The notes under the pieces: generated by a model
What the model saw: only the letters and a program-made list of their open reading frames with translations
Databases searched by the model: none
Told to the model about the DNA's origin: nothing
NCBI RefSeq assembly: GCF_013342145.1
Contig: NZ_JABUQZ010000001.1
Span: forward strand, 3,596,001-3,660,000
DNA length: 64,000 nt
Direction of reading: 5' to 3'
Origin: Haloterrigena gelatinilytica
Lineage (GTDB): Archaea > Halobacteriota > Halobacteria > Halobacteriales > Natrialbaceae
Made by a program: the position numbers and the translations under genes
Shown: positions 1 through 9,407 of the stretch, one piece after another
Layout: each line of letters begins with the position of its first letter
How positions within the stretch are numbered: position 1 is the first letter of the stretch

Positions 1-1050
1 CTCGTCCACCACCCCTACCACGCCTTCGAGGACACCGTCCAGCGGTTCTTAGAGGAGGCGGCCAACGATCCGGACGTGCTGGCGATCAAGGCGGCGATCT
101 ACCGCACGGCCAGCGACTCGAAGATCATCGAGACGCTCATCGAGGCCGCCCGCAACGGGAAACAGGTCGCGGTCATGGTCGAGTTGAAGGCCCGCTTCGA
201 CGAGGAGAACAACCTCGAGTGGGCGAAGAAACTCGAGGAGGAGGGGATCCACGTCGCCTACGGGACGATCGGCTACAAGACCCACACGAAGACCTCGCTG
301 GTCGTCCGGGAGGAGGAAGACGGCGTTCAGCTATACTCTCACATCGGCACCGGCAACTACCACTCCGAGACCGCCAAGCAGTACGAGGATCTCGGCCTGC
401 TGACCGCCGACCCCGACATCGGACAGGACCTCGTGCGCGTGTTCAACTACTTCACGGGCCACTCGATGCACCGCGACTACCGCAAACTGCTCGTCGCCCC
501 CGGCAACATGCGCGAGCGGTTCGTCGACCTCGTTCGGACGGTCGCCCAGCGCGCCCGCGACGGCGAGGACGCCCGAATCGTCGCCAAGATGAACCGGTTA
601 GAGGATCCGCAGCTCGTCCGCGAACTCTACCGCGCGTCGATGGCCGGCGTCGACATCGACCTCGTCGTTCGCGACATCTGTCGGCTCCGGCCCGGACTCG
701 AGGACGTCAGCGAGAACATCGCCGTCCACAGCGTCGTCGGCCGGTTCCTCGAGCACTCGCGGATCTTCTACTTCCGGGCGGGCGACGAGGACTGCTACTA
801 CACCGGCTCGGCCGACTGGATGACCCGGAACCTCGACAACCGCGTCGAGGCGGTCACCCCGATCGAGGATCCGCGCCTCCAGTCCCGGCTCGACGAAATC
901 CTCGAGACGCTCCTCCAGGACACCCGAAACCGATGGGTGATGCAACCGGACGGCACCTACGAGCGGTGCCGGGAGCGGGTCGACGAGGCGACGACGGACG
1001 TCCACGCGACGTTCATGGAATCGGCTCGAGAACAGACGACGCGACACTGA
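1..1050 (+). CDS. ppk1: Polyphosphate kinase PPK1, C-terminal part (5' end outside window)
   Basis: Transfers the terminal phosphate of ATP onto polyphosphate, and works in reverse. The frame is open from base 1, so the N-terminal and head domains lie outside the window; about 349 residues remain. The fragment begins in the conserved HHPY segment and carries the typical stretches VLAIKAAIYRT and VELKARFDEENN. Two phospholipase-D-like histidine motifs are present: H95 of the fragment in GYKTHTKTSL, which corresponds to the phosphorylated catalytic His, and H252 in GRFLEHSRIF. GTGNYH and the C-terminal NLDNRVE segment also match the family. The next gene, tspO, begins about 70 bp downstream on the same strand. 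Family assignment is secure; the true start cannot be seen. Confidence 0.96.
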   Translation, partial: LVHHPYHAFEDTVQRFLEEAANDPDVLAIKAAIYRTASDSKIIETLIEAARNGKQVAVMVELKARFDEENNLEWAKKLEEEGIHVAYGTIGYKTHTKTSLVVREEEDGVQLYSHIGTGNYHSETAKQYEDLGLLTADPDIGQDLVRVFNYFTGHSMHRDYRKLLVAPGNMRERFVDLVRTVAQRARDGEDARIVAKMNRLEDPQLVRELYRASMAGVDIDLVVRDICRLRPGLEDVSENIAVHSVVGRFLEHSRIFYFRAGDEDCYYTGSADWMTRNLDNRVEAVTPIEDPRLQSRLDEILETLLQDTRNRWVMQPDGTYERCRERVDEATTDVHATFMESAREQTTRH

Positions 1051-1118
1051 CCGGCGCGTCGGCCCGCGACGTAGCCGCCCGCAATACTGCTATCCGTATT
1101 CGCGGCCTACGGTTCCCC

Positions 1119-1622
1119 ATGACCGCCGCTCTCGCTCGCTTCGCCCGGCTTCCCGACCGCAGGCCGCTGCTCCGCGCCGTCGGATTCGTACTACTGGTGA
1201 ACGTCGTCGGCGGTCTCCCGGGGCTCCTCTCGTCACCGGACACCGACTGGTTCCGACGCCTCGAGAAGCCGTGGTTCTACCCGCCGTCGGTCGCGTTTCC
1301 GATCGTCTGGACGGCGCTGTTTACGCTGCTCGGTATCGCGTTGTGGCTGGTCTGGCGCAGCGAGAACGCCGGCCGGCGGTTCGCGATCGGCCTGTTCGTC
1401 CTCCAGATGGCGTGCAACGTCGCCTGGACGCCCGCGTTCTTCGCGCTCGAAGCGCCACTGCTCGCTCTCGGGATCATTCTCGCCCTCTGGGCGCTCGTCG
1501 CCGCGACGATCGTCGCGTTTCGACGGGTCGATCGCCGCGCCGCGGCGCTGCTCGCGCCGTATCTCCTCTGGGTCACCTTCGCGGCGGTCCTCAACTTCGA
1601 ACTCTGGCGCGCGAACGCCTAA
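1119..1622 (+). CDS. tspO: TspO/MBR family tryptophan-rich sensory protein
   Basis: A 167-residue integral membrane protein with five predicted transmembrane helices, the usual TspO size. The diagnostic segment WFRRLEKPWFYPPSVAFPIVW follows helix 1, and NVAWTPAFFALE, conserved in helix 3, is present. TspO proteins bind tetrapyrroles and cholesterol-like ligands and modulate stress or porphyrin responses. In haloarchaea the ligand is not established, so the physiological role here is inference. The ATG at 1119 was chosen because upstream in-frame sequence has no membrane character and reads as a shadow of ppk1. Confidence 0.92.
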   Translation: MTAALARFARLPDRRPLLRAVGFVLLVNVVGGLPGLLSSPDTDWFRRLEKPWFYPPSVAFPIVWTALFTLLGIALWLVWRSENAGRRFAIGLFVLQMACNVAWTPAFFALEAPLLALGIILALWALVAATIVAFRRVDRRAAALLAPYLLWVTFAAVLNFELWRANA

Positions 1623-1699
1623 CGGGTGCGACTTTCGCCCGCCTTCGAAAACTGATAAATCACCTCGCACTTTTCAACAGCTTTGATGTTCTCGAAACC

Positions 1700-2623
1700 A
1701 TGACTGAGTGGACCACGACGCGGCGCGGACTGGTCGTCGCCGCCGGCGTCGGCCTCGCCGGCTGTCTCGGGAGTAGCGACGATGACGGTGGGAACGGGAA
1801 TTCGAACGAGAACGGCGACGACGGAACGGAGGACTCGACCGAACGGGTCAACGGGGTCCCGGCGGGGGACATCGAGGCTCGCCGGGAGCAGATGCCCGAC
1901 CCTGGGATCGCGGTCGACTGGTCTAACGCGCGGGAGTTCCGCGCGTGGCTGTTCGACGACGGTAACGAGAGCAACGGCCGGTTCGACTACACGGCGGATC
2001 TGCCGCCCGCAGAGGACGTCAACTCTCCCGTCATCGAGGTGCTCGACGTCTATCCGGACCAGGTCGATGCGCTCGTCAGCCAGGGGACGACGCAGGTCGT
2101 CCTCGGTCAGTTCGACGCCGACGCGCTCGAGACGCGACTCGCGGAGTCGGACCGGTACGAAGTCACCGACGAGTACGGCGGCTACGCCGTCGCCGACGGC
2201 GCCGACGACGAACCGTCCGCGGGACCGATCGCCGTCGGCGACGACGCGCTCGTCCTCGGTTCCGGCTACGAGAACCCGATCGACGCCAGACACGGCGACC
2301 GCGACCGCCTCGAGGACGTCGACCCGTGGATGACGCACCTGCTCGAGACGCTGCCCGAGGAGCCCCTCGTCACCGGCGAGTATCTGGAACCGCTCGTCGA
2401 CGCCGTCGACGTCCCCGAGATCTACTGCTGGGGGGTGTCGATGCCGGGACGCGGCCCCGAGACGGCGACCTGGGCGTTCGTCTTCGACGATCCCGACGAC
2501 ATCACCGACGACGTTCGCGCGGAGCTTCGGGCGCTGGCCGACGAGGTCGATACACTCGAGGTCGACGGACGAACGCTGACGATGGACGGGACGGTTCCCG
2601 AGAACGCCGACGCGGGGCAGTGA
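1700..2623 (+). CDS. Probable Tat lipoprotein of unknown function
   Basis: A 307-residue protein starting with a twin-arginine signal (TTTRRGLVVAAG) followed by a lipobox L19-A20-G21-C22. It is therefore predicted to be exported by Tat and lipid-anchored on the outer face of the membrane. After the Cys comes an acidic, Asn/Gly/Asp-rich linker (about residues 25-50) and then a folded domain of about 250 residues with no recognised catalytic motif. The pattern VIEVLDVYPDQVDALVSQG and the repeated beta-strand content resemble other haloarchaeal lipoproteins of unknown role. It faces the MFS gene tail to tail, with a 19-bp gap. Confidence 0.8.
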   Translation: MTEWTTTRRGLVVAAGVGLAGCLGSSDDDGGNGNSNENGDDGTEDSTERVNGVPAGDIEARREQMPDPGIAVDWSNAREFRAWLFDDGNESNGRFDYTADLPPAEDVNSPVIEVLDVYPDQVDALVSQGTTQVVLGQFDADALETRLAESDRYEVTDEYGGYAVADGADDEPSAGPIAVGDDALVLGSGYENPIDARHGDRDRLEDVDPWMTHLLETLPEEPLVTGEYLEPLVDAVDVPEIYCWGVSMPGRGPETATWAFVFDDPDDITDDVRAELRALADEVDTLEVDGRTLTMDGTVPENADAGQ

Positions 2624-2642
2624 GACGCCGTCGGGCCGCCGG

Positions 2643-3872
2643 TCAGTCCGTCGCGGCCGCCGAGAGCGCCGGCAGCCACCGAACGAGCGCGATCGCGCAG
2701 ACGACGAACGCCGCCAGCACGACGTAGCCCTCGTCGAAAAAGCCTCGCTCGGCGAACGCGCCGAACAGGACGGGACTCGCGGCGCCGATCGTCATGTAGG
2801 TGCTCCGCAGGAATCCGACGCCCGTCCCCTGCATGTCCGTCGGGAACGCCGCCGTCATGTACGGCAGCGTGATCGTCCCGTACCCCAGGATGCTCGAGAG
2901 CAACACCGTCCCGGCGACGATCGGCCAGAACCCCTCCAGGAGCGGGAGCGCGACGAGCGCGACGGCCATGACGCCCAGAACGATCGGCAACGATCGTCGA
3001 ATCCCGAACTCGTCGTAGAGCCGTCCGGTCGTCGGCTGGACGACGATGCCGAGCGCGAAGAACGCGCTGAACAGCGCCGTGGCGACCCCTTCCGAGAACC
3101 CCTTGACCTCGATCAGGTAGGTCGGGTAGAAGCCCGTAAACGCCTGCCAGACGCAGTAGGTGAGGATCTGGATCGCCGTCACGACGACGATCTCCCGGCG
3201 GCGCAGCTGGACGGCGACGTACCGGACGGTCTCGAGCGAGAGGCTGTCGACGGCGCTGCCCTCGCCGGAGGTTCGGCCGGGGACGACGGCCCACAGCAGA
3301 CCGGCGACCAGCAGAAAGACGGGCGCGGCGATGCCGAAACCGAACTGCCAGGCCAGCGTCGTCGCGATGGCGCCGGCCGCGAGCGGGAGCGCGGCGTTCC
3401 CGACTTCGCCGGCGGCCATCGTGACGCCGACCGCGGTCCCCGCGTTGTTCGGGAAGACGTCCGAGAGGATGGTGAACCGGGCGACGCCGTACAGCGCCGT
3501 CCCGAAGCCGAAACAGGCCGTCGCGAGGTAGACCAGCGCCGCCGAGTCGGCGACGGCGACGACGCCGACCGCTATCGCCGAGACGAGCGAGCTCGCCACG
3601 AGGATGTTCCCCTCCCCGAGGCGGTCGGCGAGGATCCCGCCGGGAAGCTGTCCGAGCGCGTACGCGAGCCACAGCGCCGTCAGCAGGAACCCCGCCGTCG
3701 TCAGGTCGAGGCCGTAGGCCTCCCGCAGGAAGGGTAACAACACCGGGTACGTGAGTCGGACGCCGATCGAGAAACACCAGCCGGTGGCGACGGCGAACAG
3801 GATCTTCCCGCGACCCTCCGCGAGCACCGATCGGATCCGCGACACTCGTTCGAACCGCTGCAACCGAGACAC
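2643..3872 (-). CDS. MFS transporter
   Basis: A major facilitator superfamily permease of about 409 residues with twelve predicted helices. Helix 1 starts near ILFAVATGWCFSIGVRLTYP, and the segment ALGQLPGGILADRLGEGNIL is the typical cytoplasmic loop between helices 2 and 3. The substrate cannot be read from the sequence. The open frame extends to an ATG at 3962, but an AT-rich TATA-like tract lies only about 10 nt before that codon, so the transcript probably starts downstream of it. The GTG at 3872 gives a normal MFS length and is preferred. Other GTG codons at 3845 and 3827 are possible. Confidence 0.85.
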   Translation of the reverse strand: MSRLQRFERVSRIRSVLAEGRGKILFAVATGWCFSIGVRLTYPVLLPFLREAYGLDLTTAGFLLTALWLAYALGQLPGGILADRLGEGNILVASSLVSAIAVGVVAVADSAALVYLATACFGFGTALYGVARFTILSDVFPNNAGTAVGVTMAAGEVGNAALPLAAGAIATTLAWQFGFGIAAPVFLLVAGLLWAVVPGRTSGEGSAVDSLSLETVRYVAVQLRRREIVVVTAIQILTYCVWQAFTGFYPTYLIEVKGFSEGVATALFSAFFALGIVVQPTTGRLYDEFGIRRSLPIVLGVMAVALVALPLLEGFWPIVAGTVLLSSILGYGTITLPYMTAAFPTDMQGTGVGFLRSTYMTIGAASPVLFGAFAERGFFDEGYVVLAAFVVCAIALVRWLPALSAAATD

Positions 3873-3961
3873 GGGCCTCCACGTTCGCGACAGGCGGTGT
3901 TGAGACCTCCTGAACGGTACGGTGTTGCCGATACCGGAACCCGGCGCCGGCCACCCCATCA

Positions 3962-3977
3962 AAATAATAATAATAAC
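3962..3977 (-). promoter_or_regulatory. AT-rich TATA-like tract for the MFS gene
   Basis: Five ATA/TAA-type triplets in a GC-rich surround, reading as a TATA-like tract on the minus strand. A transcription start about 25 nt downstream would fall near 3943, inside the open frame, which is why the start codon of the MFS gene is placed further in. Confidence 0.5.
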
Positions 3978-4111
3978 TCGACGACGTATCGCTCGTCTGT
4001 TCGCGATCGAACTCCGCGGGGTGACCGAACGCTATCGGCAGTTCGACGTTCGTGGGTACAGAAAAGTCAACTGAGGCGGGCGCGTACAACTCGCCCGAGG
4101 TGCGACGGGCT

Positions 4112-4702
4112 TCAGACCGGCCCGAACTCGAGGGCGAGCGTGGCCAGCAGGCCGGCGTAGATGGGGATCGTCAGGTTATCGTCGACGATGAAATCGCCGA
4201 TCCTGAGCTTGACGCCGTCGGCGACGGTCGCCCCGACCGCGGCCGCGACGACGGCCAGCGGCGTCTCGTGGAGAAAGGGCGCGGCGATGAGCGTCGAGAC
4301 GACGAACATCGTGACCAGCACCTTCGGCCCCTTGACGAACTTGAGGCTGTCGTCCGAGACGGTCCCGCTGATCGGATCGCCGATCGCGAGCATCAACATC
4401 GCCGGGAGGGCGACCCGCGGCTCGAAGAACAGCACGGCGACCGTCATGCTGAGCATGTAGTAGCCGTAGCCGGCGAACTGGTTCTGTTCGTACTCTCGGG
4501 TCAGCGAGTCGTAGAGCGACAACTCGACGCCGACGTAGAGCCGGAGGAACTCGAGGGCGATCGTTCCGACCGCGAGGAGGCCCATCAGGAGCTGAAATCG
4601 ATCCCAGGTCAGTCCGAGATCGAACTGAGCGGCGAGGAGATAGAGCGCGACCAGTCCCGCCCCGCTCGCGTGGACGGCTCGTCGCTTTAGTTCGTCAGCC
4701 AT
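4112..4702 (-). CDS. Dolichol/polyprenol kinase-like (SEC59 family) membrane protein
   Basis: A 196-residue polytopic membrane protein related to the dolichol kinase / CDP-diglyceride-synthase-like superfamily. The conserved catalytic-face region is visible as LAIGDPISGTVSD followed by KGPKVLVTMFVVS, and a later GATVADGVKLRIGDFIVDDNLTIP. Family members phosphorylate long-chain polyprenols or related lipids using CTP; for this protein the activity is inferred from the family only. About six transmembrane segments are apparent. The ATG start MADELKRRAVH places an amphipathic basic N-terminus before helix 1, typical of the family. Confidence 0.85.
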   Translation of the reverse strand: MADELKRRAVHASGAGLVALYLLAAQFDLGLTWDRFQLLMGLLAVGTIALEFLRLYVGVELSLYDSLTREYEQNQFAGYGYYMLSMTVAVLFFEPRVALPAMLMLAIGDPISGTVSDDSLKFVKGPKVLVTMFVVSTLIAAPFLHETPLAVVAAAVGATVADGVKLRIGDFIVDDNLTIPIYAGLLATLALEFGPV

Positions 4703-4798
4703 CAGATTTCCCGTCGAAGGTAACGACCTTCAGTCCGTCGGTTACGTTCGACACGATCCGTGTTCGGACGCCGATCCTCCCCGCCCGCGGAGGACGAA

Positions 4799-5155
4799 TT
4801 AGTCCGTAGCGAGTTTGACGACGACGGTTCCGTCGCTCGAAACGACCACGTGACAGGCCTCGTAGGAAAAGCTCACGGTGAGGGGGTGGTCGCGAGTCGA
4901 CGTCACGAGGTCGGCGAGCGACTCGGGGTCGACGGTCGCGAACAGCGGCGCCATAGTACATGGGTCGCGGTCCGTGACGGCCCCGACCGTCTCGACGATC
5001 GCGGTGGTGAGCGCGTCGGTAACCGTACCGTGCTTCGTTTCGAGCGCCGCGTCGAACCGAGTGTGAAACGTCTCCGTGGTGGGATCGTGACCGACGCTGT
5101 CCTCGCCGATCGGTCGGGAAGGCATGACGTCCGAGTGGATCGTATCCTCGTCCAT
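4799..5155 (-). CDS. HalOD1 output domain protein
   Basis: A 118-residue haloarchaeal protein. After an unstructured N-terminus (about 35 residues), residues 38-118 match the HalOD1 output domain: a helix of the form VTDALTTAIVETVGAVT, then DPCTMAPLFATVDPESLADLV, and a final beta-rich VSFSYEACHVVVSSDGTVVV. HalOD1 domains occur as stand-alone proteins or as outputs of haloarchaeal signalling proteins; the molecular function is unknown. It lies just downstream of a Bat-type regulator on the same strand (47-bp gap), so a regulatory link is plausible. Confidence 0.85.
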   Translation of the reverse strand: MDEDTIHSDVMPSRPIGEDSVGHDPTTETFHTRFDAALETKHGTVTDALTTAIVETVGAVTDRDPCTMAPLFATVDPESLADLVTSTRDHPLTVSFSYEACHVVVSSDGTVVVKLATD

Positions 5156-5201
5156 TGGGCTCAGTACGCAAGCGGTCGTGGTAAGGGCGGACGCTGACCA
5201 G

Positions 5202-6359
5202 TCAGCGTGCGTCCGCGCCGGACTTCTCGAAGAGGTGTCGCAAGACGGTTCGCTGGGCCTTGCGCAGGTGCTGGTTGAAGGTCTGGCGCGTGACGTCGAA
5301 GCGGTCGGCCAGCTCGTCGCCGGTGCTGGTCCGGGGCGTATCGAAGTAGCCGCCGAAGTAGGCGGCGTCGAGCGCCGACAACTGTCGCTCGGTGAGCGCG
5401 TCGGCGACGACGCCGTACAGCAGCTGCGGCGAGTAGACGAGGTCCTCGGAGACCAGTTCGACTTCGGGGTGGAACCGCCGGATTCCGGACGCGGCCTGCC
5501 GGGGATCCACGTCGCCGGGCAACTCGCCCAGGAACCGGACCTCGTCGGGAGCGATGACGACGGCGCGGGCGCGGCCGCCGAGGTCCTGAAACACCTGCGA
5601 GACCGTCGCCGACTCCGCCTTCGCTTCGATGCGATGGTACCCGTCGATCGAACTGAGCAACCGCGCGTCGCGGTAGTGGGGGACCTCCTCGACGGCGGTC
5701 ACGAACTCGTTCGCCGGGAGATCCGACGTCCCCATGTACTGGACGGTCGTCCCGTTCTGCAGCGAGACGACCGAGTCGACCTCGAGTCGAATCTCGTCGT
5801 CCGCGACCCGCAGGGAGGGCGGGACCGCGGTCCGGTCCGTGCGGAACTCGAGGCGCCGGACGTGGTCGCTGGTCAACCGTTCCTCGCGGCGCTTCAGCGC
5901 CGTCGCGTCCTCGAAGGAGACGACGACGTACTCCACGTTCCCGTCGTCGTCCAAGACGGGCGCCGAATTGCTCGAGAGCCACCGCTCGGAGCCGTCGGGG
6001 AGTTCGATCCAGTGTTCGAAGCCGAAGACCGGTTCGCCCGTCTCGAGGACGCGCGTGACCGGGTTCTCCGACGCCGGAACGGGCGATCCGTCGTCGTAGT
6101 AGATGTTCCACTCGGCGTCGTCGTACGCGCGGCCGACGATCTCCTCGTTCGTCCGGCCGAGCGTTTCCGCCGCTCGTTCGTTCGCGAAGGCGTAGTTTCC
6201 CGCCGAATCGATCACGACGGTGCTGACCGGGTTCACGTCGAACACGCGCCGAGCCAGATCCTCGGGCGGGGTTCGGACGAACTCGTCTTCTCGGGGGTCG
6301 ACCGACTTCTCGGCCTCGTCGTTCTCGGTGGACTCCGTCACCGTCTCATCGCCCCGCAC
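5202..6359 (-). CDS. PAS domain and Bat-type HTH transcriptional regulator
   Basis: A 385-residue regulator of the bacterio-opsin activator type. Residues 35-160 form a PAS domain (FDVNPVSTVVIDSAGNYAFA, then EIVGRAYDDAEWNIYYDDG). The middle is the Bat-associated GAF-like domain. The C-terminus (about 325-385) is the HTH_10 domain, beginning LTERQLSALDAAYFGGYFD and containing TGDELADRFDVTRQTFNQHL. These one-component regulators sense a small ligand or redox state through PAS and control nearby or distant genes. The start is a GTG at 6359, with a second GTG six codons in. No opsin of the proton-pump type is nearby, so the target is unknown. Confidence 0.88.
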   Translation of the reverse strand: MRGDETVTESTENDEAEKSVDPREDEFVRTPPEDLARRVFDVNPVSTVVIDSAGNYAFANERAAETLGRTNEEIVGRAYDDAEWNIYYDDGSPVPASENPVTRVLETGEPVFGFEHWIELPDGSERWLSSNSAPVLDDDGNVEYVVVSFEDATALKRREERLTSDHVRRLEFRTDRTAVPPSLRVADDEIRLEVDSVVSLQNGTTVQYMGTSDLPANEFVTAVEEVPHYRDARLLSSIDGYHRIEAKAESATVSQVFQDLGGRARAVVIAPDEVRFLGELPGDVDPRQAASGIRRFHPEVELVSEDLVYSPQLLYGVVADALTERQLSALDAAYFGGYFDTPRTSTGDELADRFDVTRQTFNQHLRKAQRTVLRHLFEKSGADAR

Positions 6360-6535
6360 GGTCGGACGCTCCCTCGACCTCGGCCGTCCCTCTCGCCGGA
6401 ACGGTCGCGGTCACGCCGGCCGCCGCCGAACAGTCGCGCGCGCTCGCCCCCTTCCGACGGCGTCTCGACGAATTGGCGCTGCTCCATACGAGTGAGAGGG
6501 GACCGACGAATAAATGGGATTCTATCGGAGGGTCG

Positions 6536-7522
6536 TCACGCACGCGTGGGACGCCGCTTCGCCTCGGGAAAGATGCTCTCCGGGAGGTACGCGGAGACGA
6601 CCCAGTTCGGCGCGTTGACGGCCTCGTTGATCTTCAGGTCGACGGCCACCGAACACAGCATGTAGGCGTCGTCCCGCTCGAGTCCGCGCTCGTCCCGGAG
6701 GTGGTCGACCATGCTCCGGACGGCTCGTCTGGTCGCCGCCATCAGGTCGTCGGCGATGCCCGTCGTCCCGTACATCGGCTCGTCCCGACCGGTCGGGGTG
6801 AACGGGCCGGCGGTCTCGAACTGCGGCTGCTCGATCGAGCGGTCCGAGCGCAGGTCGAACCGGCAGGTGACGGTCATTGGCGCTTCGATGCCGGTCCCGC
6901 AGACCTCGCCGTCCCCCTGCGCGGCGTGGCCGTCGCCGATGCTGAACAGGGCGTCCTCGACCGCGACGGGGAGATAGACCGTCGAGCCCGCCGTGAGCTG
7001 CTTGACGTCTATGTTCCCGCCGACGTCCCGCGGCGGAAACGTTCCGTGGGGACCGTCCTCGGCGGGCGCGACGCCGACGATGCCGGGGAACGGATTCAGC
7101 GGGACCTCGATCCCGTCTCCGAAGTGACCGACGTCGCCCTCGAGATCCCAGACGTGCAACGCCGGGTCGGGGAACTCGTCGGCCAACACGCCGAGCTCCG
7201 CCGGCCCCGGGAGGACCAGCGTGTAGCCGACGCCCTCGTGTTCGACCTCGAGCAGTTCGACCGCGAGGACGTCGCCCGGTTGAGCGCCCTCGACCGCGAC
7301 GGGGCCGGTCAGCGCGTGGATCGGATCGATGTCGAGCGCGGCGACGTCCGCGGGCGTCGACTCTGGGCCGAGCTGTCCGTTGGTCGCGTCCCGACACGAA
7401 ATTCGGACGATATCTCCCGGTTCGACCGTCAGGGCCGGCTCGCGTCCGTTGTCCCAGTCGCTGTGAACGGTGTCGTCGTCGGCGTCGATCCGATGGTCTA
7501 CCGCGAACTCCTCGGCTCCCAT
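6536..7522 (-). CDS. Acetamidase/formamidase family protein
   Basis: A 328-residue enzyme of the FmdA/AmdA family, which hydrolyses formamide, acetamide or related short amides to ammonia and the acid. Family features include ALTGPVAVEGAQPGDVLAV near the N-terminus, DVGGNIDVKQLTAGSTVYLP, and GDGHAAQGDGEVCGTGIEAP. The ATG at 7522 (MGAEEFAVDHRID) was chosen because homologous sequence starts there and the 28 upstream codons look non-coding. It is a single gene, divergent from nothing close and not in an obvious operon. Confidence 0.92.
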   Translation of the reverse strand: MGAEEFAVDHRIDADDDTVHSDWDNGREPALTVEPGDIVRISCRDATNGQLGPESTPADVAALDIDPIHALTGPVAVEGAQPGDVLAVELLEVEHEGVGYTLVLPGPAELGVLADEFPDPALHVWDLEGDVGHFGDGIEVPLNPFPGIVGVAPAEDGPHGTFPPRDVGGNIDVKQLTAGSTVYLPVAVEDALFSIGDGHAAQGDGEVCGTGIEAPMTVTCRFDLRSDRSIEQPQFETAGPFTPTGRDEPMYGTTGIADDLMAATRRAVRSMVDHLRDERGLERDDAYMLCSVAVDLKINEAVNAPNWVVSAYLPESIFPEAKRRPTRA

Positions 7523-7622
7523 ATGATACTTCCTACGACACCACGGGATAAAACGGTATCTCGCCGGTAGCGGCGTCGAAACTCGATTTCCGCTCGAGAC
7601 GACCAACGCGGTCGACGCCGCC

Positions 7623-9407
7623 TTACAGCTCGTCGAACTCGAGGTCGCCTTCCCGGATCGACGACAGCGTCTCCGCGAGGTCGTCGACCGGCAGCCGCTT
7701 CTGGTCGGTCGTGTCCCGCTCGCGGACGGTGACGGTCGTCTCCTCGTCTTCGACCGTTTCGTAGTCGACGGTCACGCAGAACGGCGTGCCGACTTCGTCC
7801 TGACGGCGGTAGCGCCGGCCGATGTTGCCCGAGTCGTCGTACGTGACCGAGAGGCCGACCTCGCGCAGGTCCGCGACGATCTCGTTCGCCTGGGACTCGA
7901 GTTCGTCGTCGTTCTGCAGCGGGAAGACGCCGACGAAGGTGGGCGCGACTTCCGGCTCGAGTTCGAGGTACGTCCGCTCCTCGTCGGCGACCTCGTCCTC
8001 GCGGTAGGCGTGGTGGAGGACGGTGTAGACCAGCCGGTCGACGCCGAAGGAGGGTTCGACGACGTGGGGCGTGATGTGCTCGCCGGCCTCGGTCTGCTCC
8101 TCGACCGCGAAGCCGGTCTTCTCGACGGGGATCTCGTGGGTCTCGCCCTCGAGGTCGATCTCGACGGCGTCGCCGTCGAACGCCGAGCGATCGCGCGCGG
8201 CGAGGTCCTCGAGCTTTTGCACGACTGCCTGCGCGTCGCCGCCGAACTCGGGACCCAGGTAGCTCATGTCGGGGTCGACGGTGGCACGCTCGACGGTCTT
8301 CGGTTCGTCGTACTGCTTGAAGATCGTGAAGCGGTCGTCGGAGTGCTCGCCGTGTTTCGAGAGGTCGTAGTCGCCGCGGTAGGCGAAGCCGGCCATCTCG
8401 ATCCAGTTGCCGTCGACCTCGCTTTCCGCGTCCCAGCAGTCGCTGGCGTAGTGGGCCCGCTCGCCCGAGAGGTGCTGGCGGAACCGGAACCGGTCCATGT
8501 CGACGCCGACCGCGTCGTACCACGGTTTGGCGACGCCCAGGAAGTAGGCGACCCACGGGCTGGTGATGATGCCCTCGTCGACGGCCTCGCCGATCGTCGT
8601 CCGGATCTCGCCGCCGTCCTCGGCGTTCTGCTCGCTGGCCGGGTAGAGCGTGACCTCGACGTCTTCGACGCTCGAGAGGTCCGGCTCGTCCGTTTCGGGG
8701 TCGATGAAGTACTCGAGTTCGGCCTGCGTGAACTCGCGAGTGCGGATGATCGAGCGCCGCGGGCTGATCTCGTTTCGATACGCGCGACCGATCTGGGTGA
8801 CGCCGAACGGCAGCTGGTTGCGCGCGTACTCCTTGAGCCGCGGGAACTCGACGAAGATGCCCTGCGCGGTCTCGGGGCGCATGTAGCCGGGGTCGGAGTC
8901 GCCGGGGCCGATGTTCGTCGCGAACATGAGGTTGAACGTCTCGACGGCCTGGCCCGCGAGTCCCGACCCGCAGTTCGGACAGACGAGTTCGTACTCGGCG
9001 ATGACCTCCTCGACCTCGGGGATGGGGAGGCTCTCGGCGTCCTCGTACTCGGTGTTGTCCTCGACGACGTGGTCCGCGCGGTGGCTCTCGCCGCACTCCG
9101 GACACTCGACGAGCATGTCGTCGAAGCCGTCCAGGTGACCCGAGGCCTCGAAGACGGGCTCGGGCATGATCGTCGGCGCGTCGATCTCCATGTTGCCCTC
9201 GGCGACGGCGAAGCGGTCGCGCCAGGCGTCCTCGACGTTGCCCTTCAGCGCCGCGCCCTGCGGGCCGAAGGTGTAGAAGCCGCCGACGCCGCCGTAGGCG
9301 CCCGACGACTGGAAGAAGTAGCCCCGCCGCTTGGCCAGTTCGACCAGTTTCTCGCTCGTCGCCGCGGTCGCGCTCTCGGTGTCGTCCGCGCGTTCTCGCT
9401 CACTCAT
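7623..9407 (-). CDS. glyS: Glycyl-tRNA synthetase (class II)
   Basis: Charges tRNA-Gly; a 594-residue archaeal/eukaryotic-type alpha-dimer enzyme. The N-terminal KLVELAKRRGYFFQSSGAYG and FYTFGPQGAALKGN are diagnostic. Four cysteines in CPECGESH and CPNCGSG (about residues 100-160) form a likely zinc site. MRPETAQGIFVEFPRL and FGVTQIGRAYRNEISPRR are the class II motif regions; SFGVDRLVYTVLHHA is motif 3. The C-terminus is the anticodon-binding domain. Start ATG 9407 lies inside the end of the upstream CBS gene (8-nt overlap), so translation of the two is probably coupled. Confidence 0.97.
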   Translation of the reverse strand: MSERERADDTESATAATSEKLVELAKRRGYFFQSSGAYGGVGGFYTFGPQGAALKGNVEDAWRDRFAVAEGNMEIDAPTIMPEPVFEASGHLDGFDDMLVECPECGESHRADHVVEDNTEYEDAESLPIPEVEEVIAEYELVCPNCGSGLAGQAVETFNLMFATNIGPGDSDPGYMRPETAQGIFVEFPRLKEYARNQLPFGVTQIGRAYRNEISPRRSIIRTREFTQAELEYFIDPETDEPDLSSVEDVEVTLYPASEQNAEDGGEIRTTIGEAVDEGIITSPWVAYFLGVAKPWYDAVGVDMDRFRFRQHLSGERAHYASDCWDAESEVDGNWIEMAGFAYRGDYDLSKHGEHSDDRFTIFKQYDEPKTVERATVDPDMSYLGPEFGGDAQAVVQKLEDLAARDRSAFDGDAVEIDLEGETHEIPVEKTGFAVEEQTEAGEHITPHVVEPSFGVDRLVYTVLHHAYREDEVADEERTYLELEPEVAPTFVGVFPLQNDDELESQANEIVADLREVGLSVTYDDSGNIGRRYRRQDEVGTPFCVTVDYETVEDEETTVTVRERDTTDQKRLPVDDLAETLSSIREGDLEFDEL